Assembly (NCBI GenBank): GCA_032123435.1
Contig: JAQBFJ010000275.1
Location: 1-18,395 of the forward strand
Length of the DNA: 18,395 nt
Reading direction: 5' to 3'
Origin: JAQBFJ01 sp032123435
Lineage (GTDB): Bacteria; Verrucomicrobiota; Kiritimatiellia; UBA8416; JAQBFJ01
Shown: positions 14,215-18,395 of the stretch, one piece after another
How positions within the stretch are numbered: the first letter of the stretch is position 1
Layout: the number at the start of each line of letters is the position of its first letter
Made by a program: the position numbers and the translations under genes
The notes under the pieces: model-generated
Databases searched by the model: none
What the model was told of the DNA's origin: nothing
What the model saw: the letters and a program-made list of their open reading frames with translations, nothing else

Positions 14215-15504
14215 ATGAACAAATCAAAAGTAGCGATACTTCGAACTTCGCCCGGTACGGTTCTTGCCGACTATCATAAGGTCATGAACCTTGCCGGATA
14301 CCAGGATGTTCTGCCGAAGGACAAGGATTCCGCTCTGAAAATCAATATCAGCTGGCATTTTTTCATGCCCGCCTCTTCAACTACGCCGTGGCAATTGGAT
14401 GGTGTTATCCGGGCGATGAAACGGGATGGTTATGATCCAGCCCTCATACACGCCTGTCATAACAGAACCGTGGTAATAGACGCCCATCTCGGCGAGCGTG
14501 AGAATAAACAGATAAACGTTATTAAGGCGCATGGCTTGAGGAATATTCATTTGTACGAAGGCGATGAAGAATGGATTGATATTAGAGAGGCTGTTGGCGA
14601 TCTGGCGAACGATTTCATATGCCTGAACAAGGTTTACCCTGACGGGTTCATGATCCCGAAACGGTTCATAGGTGAAAACATTATTCATCTGCCCACGGTA
14701 AAAACCCATATTTTCACGACTACTACCGGCGCGATGAAAAACGCGTTTGGCGGGCTTTTGAATGAAAAGCGGCATTGGACACATCCGGTAATTCACGAGA
14801 CGCTGGTTGATCTGCTGATGATCCAGAAGAAAATACACAGCGGCGTATTCGCGGTGATGGACGGGACATTTGCCGGTGACGGCCCGGGCCCGCGCTGTAT
14901 GATACCGTACGTAAAAAATGTTATTCTTGCTTCGGCGGATCAAGTGGCCATAGATGCGGTAGCGGCAAAACTCATGGGGTTTGATCCATTGAAGGATATC
15001 AAATTTATAAGGTTGGCACATGAACGCGGACTTGGTTGCGGCGATGTGCGTGATATAGAAATTGTCGGTGATAAAGATGCGGCGGCTGAGAACTGGAATT
15101 TTGTCGGGCCGTTCAAGAAAATGACATTTGCCAGCAGAATGCAACATAAGATTTATTGGGGTCCGTTACGTGGGCCGCTTGAATGGTCATTGAAAACGGT
15201 ATTGGCGCCATGGGCTTATATTGCCAGCGTGCTTTATCATGATACTTTCTGGTATCCAACACATCAGGATATAGTTAACGGTCTTGTTGGCAGTGAATGG
15301 GGTCGGCTGTTCAATAATTGGGACAACTGTGCCATTCCCCCTGATGATCTTGAAACCAAAGGCTGGTCGGATATTGGCGGAGCGCCGGCAAAACTTAAGC
15401 GGAGCAGGTTCAAGCTGGTGCTGGAATCGTTTCGTATTCTTGGCGGCTGTATCAAGGGAGCCCCTGAATTCGCGGCACGCAGGCGGCGCTTGCGCCGGGA
15501 TTGA
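14215..15504 (+). CDS. DUF362 domain-containing protein
   Basis: 429 aa from the ATG at 14215 (MNKSKVAILRTSPG); an in-frame GTG at 14185 gives a cysteine-rich extension that does not look conserved. DUF362 hallmarks: the opening VAILRTSP, a LKINISWH segment, IIHLPTVKTHIFTTTTGAMKNAFGG, and AVMDGTFAGDGPGPR followed by LASADQVAIDAVAAKLMG. Members are often described as ferredoxin-like or iron-sulfur-associated, but no CxxCxxC clusters are visible here and the biochemical role is unknown. About 120 extra residues after the domain carry aromatic and hydrophobic stretches (WGPLRGPLEWSL, APWAYIASVLY). Divergent from the nucleotidyltransferase. Its stop codon lies 20 nt before the direct repeat that begins the second AbiE module. 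Confidence 0.85.
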   Translation: MNKSKVAILRTSPGTVLADYHKVMNLAGYQDVLPKDKDSALKINISWHFFMPASSTTPWQLDGVIRAMKRDGYDPALIHACHNRTVVIDAHLGERENKQINVIKAHGLRNIHLYEGDEEWIDIREAVGDLANDFICLNKVYPDGFMIPKRFIGENIIHLPTVKTHIFTTTTGAMKNAFGGLLNEKRHWTHPVIHETLVDLLMIQKKIHSGVFAVMDGTFAGDGPGPRCMIPYVKNVILASADQVAIDAVAAKLMGFDPLKDIKFIRLAHERGLGCGDVRDIEIVGDKDAAAENWNFVGPFKKMTFASRMQHKIYWGPLRGPLEWSLKTVLAPWAYIASVLYHDTFWYPTHQDIVNGLVGSEWGRLFNNWDNCAIPPDDLETKGWSDIGGAPAKLKRSRFKLVLESFRILGGCIKGAPEFAARRRRLRRD

Positions 15505-15524
15505 TGTATGCTTAGGTGAAAATC

Positions 15525-15650
15525 GGGGTTGCCCCCGTTAATGGCATGAGCAAGTGGCCGGCCATGAGCAAGTGGCCGTCAGGCCACGTGTCGAATGGCG
15601 CACCCACAGGGAGTCAGTTGGAACCAACTGGTGGAGTTTCTTAGGAAAGT
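15525..15650. repeat. Direct repeat, copy 1 (left of abiE-2)
   Basis: Two blocks are shared with the copy at 17500-17587. Block 1 is 20 bp, identical (15525-15544 vs 17500-17519), and includes a GGGGTTGCCCC hairpin. Block 2 is 59 bp with 2 mismatches (15592-15650 vs 17529-17587), and includes the palindrome CAGTTGG-AA-CCAACTG (15615-15630). The spacer between blocks differs: 47 nt here, 9 nt in copy 2. Similarity fades in the following 20 nt (CTTTCGGAGAG vs GTTTCGAGAG). Confidence 0.9.
15546..15578. repeat. 15-bp tandem repeat inside the left flank
   Basis: ATGAGCAAGTGGCCG occurs at 15546-15560 and again at 15564-15578, separated by GCC. The second copy runs into a hairpin GTGGCC-GTCA-GGCCAC (15572-15587). 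This block is the part of copy 1 that is absent from the right-hand repeat. Confidence 0.85.
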
Positions 15651-15690
15651 TCGCTCTTTCGGAGAGGTCCTTGGCCTGTAAGCTCACATA

Positions 15691-15783
15691 TTGGTTTATT
15701 ATTCTTGACATATGTCTAGTATAACTAGACAATAACGATACTTTATAAACCAATAGCTAGAGTGAGTTGAGATATCATAAGGA
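15691..15783 (+). promoter_or_regulatory. abiE-2 promoter within concentric inverted repeats
   Basis: TTGACA (15705-15710), 17-nt spacer, GACAAT (15728-15733) is a sigma70-like promoter. TGTCTAGT (15713-15720) and ACTAGACA (15724-15731) form a perfect 8-bp inverted repeat in the spacer. TTGGTTTAT (15691-15699) and ATAAACCAA (15745-15753) form an outer 9-bp pair with exactly the same centre, 15722. AAGGA (15779-15783) is the ribosome-binding site, 9 nt before the ATG. A further GTCTAG at 15786-15791 and CTAGTC at 15797-15802 flank the start codon. Likely the antitoxin's operator (inference). Confidence 0.6.
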
Positions 15784-15792
15784 ACGTCTAGG

Positions 15793-16575
15793 ATGACTAG
15801 TCGATTGCCGTCAAAAATAAACCAAGTTCTTCAGGAATGGCCAAAGGGCACTGTGGCAACACAGACATGGCTCACAGAACGCGGTGTATCTCGAAAGCTG
15901 GCAAACTGGCATGTTGGATCAGGATGGCTTGCTCGTTTTGGCAACCGTGCATATATACGTCCCGAAAACAATGTCGATTGGAGGGGCGGACTCTACGCAT
16001 TGCAGGCGCAACTCAACAAGACAGTACATGTTGGCGCATTGAGTTCCTTAGAGCTCCATGGCCGCGCTCATTTCGTTCCCTTGGGGGCAAGGAAAAGCAT
16101 AATACTGATAAGCGACAGAACAGAACAACTACCTATATGGTTTCGGCAACATCCTTGGCGTGCCTCTTTAAGCCATCACTGTGCGATGCTTTTCAATTCT
16201 CTCCCAGAAGCAGCAACAACTAGGTTGAAGTGTGATGGATTTGAAATCCTTATGTCGAGCGCAGAAAGGGCTATCATGGAGCAGATCCATCTAAGCAGAC
16301 AGAATCACGATATAGACCATGTGCACGAACTGATGCGGGGACTGGGATTTCTTCGCCCTGTTGTCGTTCAGGAATTGCTTGAGGCTTGCCGTTCAGTAAA
16401 GGTCAAACGCTTCTTTCTTTGGAGCGCAGAAACCTCTCATCACGTGTGGTTCGAACGACTGAATGTGTCGAGAATAGCTTTGGGCAGCGGAAAAAGGCAA
16501 ATATACAAACAGGGGCAATTGGATCACAAGTACAGAATCACTGTTCCCCCGCAGGAGGGTTTACCAGATGTTTGA
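15793..16575 (+). CDS. abiEi: AbiEi-type antitoxin (type IV TA), second locus
   Basis: 260 aa. An N-terminal winged-helix-like region (about 1-60: MTSRLPSKINQVLQEWPKGTVATQTWLTERGVSRKLANW..., wing FGNRAYIRP) is followed by the longer AbiEi C-terminal antitoxin domain; SSAERAIMEQIHL is a recognisable segment of this family. It is larger than the 202-aa antitoxin at 4466 and has no obvious similarity to it, so the two loci come from different AbiE subgroups. The stop overlaps the toxin ATG at 16568 by 8 bases. The reading frame is intact although the toxin is not, so it may persist as a solitary antitoxin or repressor acting on its own promoter. Confidence 0.85.
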   Translation: MTSRLPSKINQVLQEWPKGTVATQTWLTERGVSRKLANWHVGSGWLARFGNRAYIRPENNVDWRGGLYALQAQLNKTVHVGALSSLELHGRAHFVPLGARKSIILISDRTEQLPIWFRQHPWRASLSHHCAMLFNSLPEAATTRLKCDGFEILMSSAERAIMEQIHLSRQNHDIDHVHELMRGLGFLRPVVVQELLEACRSVKVKRFFLWSAETSHHVWFERLNVSRIALGSGKRQIYKQGQLDHKYRITVPPQEGLPDV

Positions 16576-17478
16576 TTCTGATTATGAAGCACAGACTCGA
16601 CTTCTTCTACAGTGCATTCCTTTCCTCAAAGAATGCAGACAATTTGCCGTAAAGGGCGGCACAGCGATCAATCTTTTCGTGCGCAATTTGCCACGACTGT
16701 CAGTAGATATTGATCTGACATATCTACCGTTGAATCCCAGGACGTAGCGTTGCAGGATATCCACGATTCACTGAATCTGCTAAAGACCAACATTGAACGG
16801 GAAGTGCCTAATTCAAGGGTCGGAACATCCATCGTCGATAGATATATCACAAAGCTACTCGTTTCCTCAGGCGACGCGACCATTAAGATTGAACCGAATC
16901 TAATCATCAGGGGCTCAATTGCAGCACCCATTGACCTGGATCTCTCTCAGAAAACCCAGGACCACTTCCAGGTTTTTGTGGCGGCTCAAACTCTGTCGAC
17001 TGAGGATCTTTATGGCGGAAAGCTTTGCGCCGCTTTGGATCGGCAGCATCCTCGTGATCTGTTTGATGTCAAACTGCTGTTAGATGATCCCGGCATAACG
17101 CCCGAGATCCGCCGGGCATTTGTGGTTTATCTTGCTGAACACAATAGGCCAATGAGCGAATTGCTTGATCCAAGGCTTCAGGATATTAAGGAGTTATATG
17201 AGCGAGAGTTTGCAGGCATGGTCACAGTTAATGCCTCCTTTGAAACACTGAAAGCAGTACAAAAATCTCTTGCACCAATATTGCTTGAATCCTTGGACGA
17301 CGACGAACGCCACTTTCTTATATCCATGAAGTCCGGCGATCCTGACTGGGATGTCCTCGAAATTGAGGGACTGCAGAATATGCCAGCTCTCCAGTGGAAA
17401 CTGCTCAACATCCGAAAAATGGACGCCCGGAAACGTAATGAACAGTTAGAAGCTTTACAGGATCTCCTGGGTGGCTGA
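16568..17478 (+). pseudogene. abiEii: AbiEii-type nucleotidyltransferase toxin, frameshifted
   Basis: The gene starts at the ATG at 16568 and encodes FAVKGGTAINLFVRNLPRLSVDIDLTYLPL-type sequence: the GGT motif at residues 30-32 and metal-binding D47/D49. Frame 0 then hits TAG at 16745-16747 after 59 codons. The rest of the toxin, including LSTEDLYGGKLCAALD and RDLFDVKLLL, continues in another frame to TGA at 17478. Restoring one G in TTGAATCC near 16732 (TTG GAA TCC) gives YLPLESQDVALQDIHDS and one continuous protein of about 303 aa. No slippery heptamer is visible, so programmed frameshifting is unlikely. A reading start at 16750 would lack the catalytic motif. Likely inactive unless the base loss is a sequencing error. 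Confidence 0.85.
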
Positions 17479-17499
17479 ATGTGCCTTTTGAAAAATATT

Positions 17500-17587
17500 G
17501 GGGTTGCCCCCGTTAATGGTGTTGACCCCGAATGGCGCGCCCACGGGGAGTCAGTTGGAACCAACTGGTGGAGTTTCTTAGGAAAGT
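17500..17587. repeat. Direct repeat, copy 2 (right of abiE-2)
   Basis: Matches the left copy in a 20-bp identical block and a 59-bp block (57/59), including CAGTTGG-AA-CCAACTG at 17552-17567. It begins 21 nt after the toxin stop; the left copy begins 20 nt after the DUF362 stop, so both copies sit directly downstream of a gene end. The spacer between blocks here reads TGTTGACCC, unlike the left copy. Confidence 0.9.
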
Positions 17588-17675
17588 CGATACGTTTCGA
17601 GAGATTTTGAACGCGGCTTAATACAAAATCCTGAAATCAATCATTCCTTTTTCCCCAAGTAACCTCTTGGGTAGA

Positions 17676-17930
17676 ATGGCTGAAATGAGAGCAGGATTCG
17701 AACCCGACCGGAAAGTCAATGATACCAGTGGTATTCTCGCGAATTCAGCCATTGGCACCGAAATAGGCACCACAACGGCAGGCTCCTCCAGGCACTGTCA
17801 GTCATGCCGATGCACGGATGCTCTGTCTGAAGATTTCAAGGAAGTCATTGATGCATGGCCTGAACTCAGCGGAGAACTCAGGTCTGCTGTGATAGCAATC
17901 ACTCGTAGCCGAGGGGCGGCGTCCGAGTGA
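17676..17930 (+). pseudogene. Possible integrase C-terminal remnant
   Basis: The frame encodes 84 aa starting MAEMRAGFEPDRK. Its end, LSEDFKEVIDAWPELSGELRSAVIAITRS, resembles the C-terminal tail of tyrosine integrases in planctomycete and verrucomicrobial genomes (a 'WPxLPxxxxxxIxAxV'-like ending). The AGFEP phrase comes from GGATTCGAACCC, the complement of a tRNA T-loop, often seen beside integrases that target tRNA genes. No catalytic R..HxxR..Y residues are present and the frame closes upstream at a TAA (17619), so at most a fragment is left. An inverted pair CCCAAG/CTTGGG (17654-17671) lies just before it. Low certainty; it could be non-coding. Confidence 0.3.
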
Positions 17931-18023
17931 CATGAGAAGGAATTCTGTCCTTTATAGCACGCCGAGGATCGCAGAAGTGAATCTCAATGTGTGATTCTGC
18001 TCCAAGTAACCAGTGGGCATTAC

Positions 18024-18395
18024 TTATTCCCCCCTTTCCATCTTAAATTCCCATTTTAAAATTTCGTTCTTTGCATCGCGGGCATCAGGAGCTGCCTTAA
18101 GGTAAATATTCATATAGCGGATTGCCTCAGGAAATTTTTTCAATTCAGCGTTCATGAGGGCGCAATCGTAATATAACCCCGCTACATATGGCGCAATCTG
18201 TATCGCCTTTCTAAATTCGGCGGCTGCCTGCTCAAAGTTGCCTTCTTCTTTCAACATCTGTGCTCTTACTACATATTTTCTTGCCTCCTCCGGCAACTCA
18301 GAGAGTGATGGATTCATTCTAATCATACTGAAAAGGGTTTCCTGTATATCTTGTAATTCCGTATCATCGGCGACCTTCATCGCCTCGCTGAGTTC
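18024..18395 (-). CDS. TPR-repeat protein, 3' end only (runs off the window)
   Basis: At least 123 codons of an open frame. The first visible ATG is at 18380, but the frame stays open to the window edge, so the true start is probably outside. The segment AQMLKEEGNFEQAAAEFRKAIQIAP and the next unit (YYDCALMNAELKKFPEAIRYMNIYLKAAP) are two tetratricopeptide repeats with the usual G/A, F/Y, A and P positions. The last residues, AKNEILKWEFKMERGE, form a helical cap. TPR arrays bind partner proteins; no specific role can be named. The strand is opposite to the AbiE-2 locus. Confidence 0.75.
   Translation of the reverse strand, partial: ELSEAMKVADDTELQDIQETLFSMIRMNPSLSELPEEARKYVVRAQMLKEEGNFEQAAAEFRKAIQIAPYVAGLYYDCALMNAELKKFPEAIRYMNIYLKAAPDARDAKNEILKWEFKMERGE

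Noticed and set aside
14377..15147. 256-codon open frame on the minus strand inside the DUF362 gene
   Set aside because: Antisense to a clear DUF362 coding region, no recognisable domain, basic and irregular composition; a shadow.
15524..15537. CGGGG-TTGC-CCCCG hairpin after the DUF362 gene as a Rho-independent terminator
   Set aside because: No T-run follows; it is part of the direct repeat and better described as such.
16725..16750. Programmed -1 frameshift in the abiE-2 toxin
   Set aside because: No X-XXY-YYZ slippery heptamer and no stable downstream stem seen; a one-base loss is simpler.
17684..17770. A possible tRNA gene on the minus strand (GGTTCGAATCC T-loop-like sequence)
   Set aside because: The T-stem pairs poorly (a G-U and one mismatch), and no D-arm, anticodon arm or acceptor pairing could be found upstream on that strand.
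1..18395. CRISPR array
   Set aside because: No series of short regularly spaced repeats; the repeats seen are pairs about 1.9 kb apart or coding repeats.

Overview
The window looks like an accessory-rich stretch of a Gram-negative bacterial chromosome, probably from the PVC superphylum (Kiritimatiellota/Verrucomicrobiota type). That is an inference from gene content: a TorF-like outer-membrane protein, an anaerobic sulfatase maturase, a large secreted protein with divergent InlB B-type repeats and DxDGDG propeller repeats, and a secreted protein ending in the SVGADGNDEGGD-type tail common in those phyla. TGA is an ordinary stop here, since several intact genes end in it.

Layout, left to right. 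(1) 1-1963: a secreted protein gene and a small membrane protein gene, enclosed by a 50-bp direct repeat (49/50 identical) that carries a promoter-like TATAAT. (2) 1964 to about 3.9 kb: an IS110-family element. Its DEDD transposase has structured non-coding DNA on both sides, and the 5' leader holds a strong hairpin and a 13-nt perfect complement of the transposase ribosome-binding site. (3) 4198-6216: an AbiEi/AbiEii (type IV toxin-antitoxin) operon between two copies of a 139-bp direct repeat (138/139 identical), with several TGTCCRA inverted sites upstream. (4) 6371-9730: a large secreted protein with a 269-residue N-terminal duplication and six C-terminal propeller-like repeats; a single in-frame TGA cuts it inside repeat 4. 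(5) 9814-14083, minus strand: a sugar-nucleotidyltransferase-like protein, a TorF-like porin, and a Tyr-phosphatase-like protein that overlaps the sulfatase maturase by 1 nt. (6) 14215-15504: a DUF362 protein, divergent from the nucleotidyltransferase. (7) 15525-17587: a second, unrelated-looking AbiE operon, again between direct repeats. Its promoter sits in two concentric inverted repeats and its toxin gene is broken by a -1 frameshift. (8) 17.6-18.4 kb: a remnant resembling an integrase C-terminal tail, and the 3' end of a TPR protein running off the right edge.

The most notable theme is that three separate two-gene modules, two of them toxin-antitoxin loci, each lie between near-identical direct repeats spaced about 1.9-2.0 kb apart. 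The three repeat families differ in sequence. This suggests a shared mode of gain or loss, such as insertion with duplication or recombinational excision. The other leads are the IS110 leader RNA with its built-in anti-Shine-Dalgarno, a Ser-to-Thr change at the expected catalytic position of the transposase, and a duplicated AbiE operator region that now lies in front of the secreted-protein gene.
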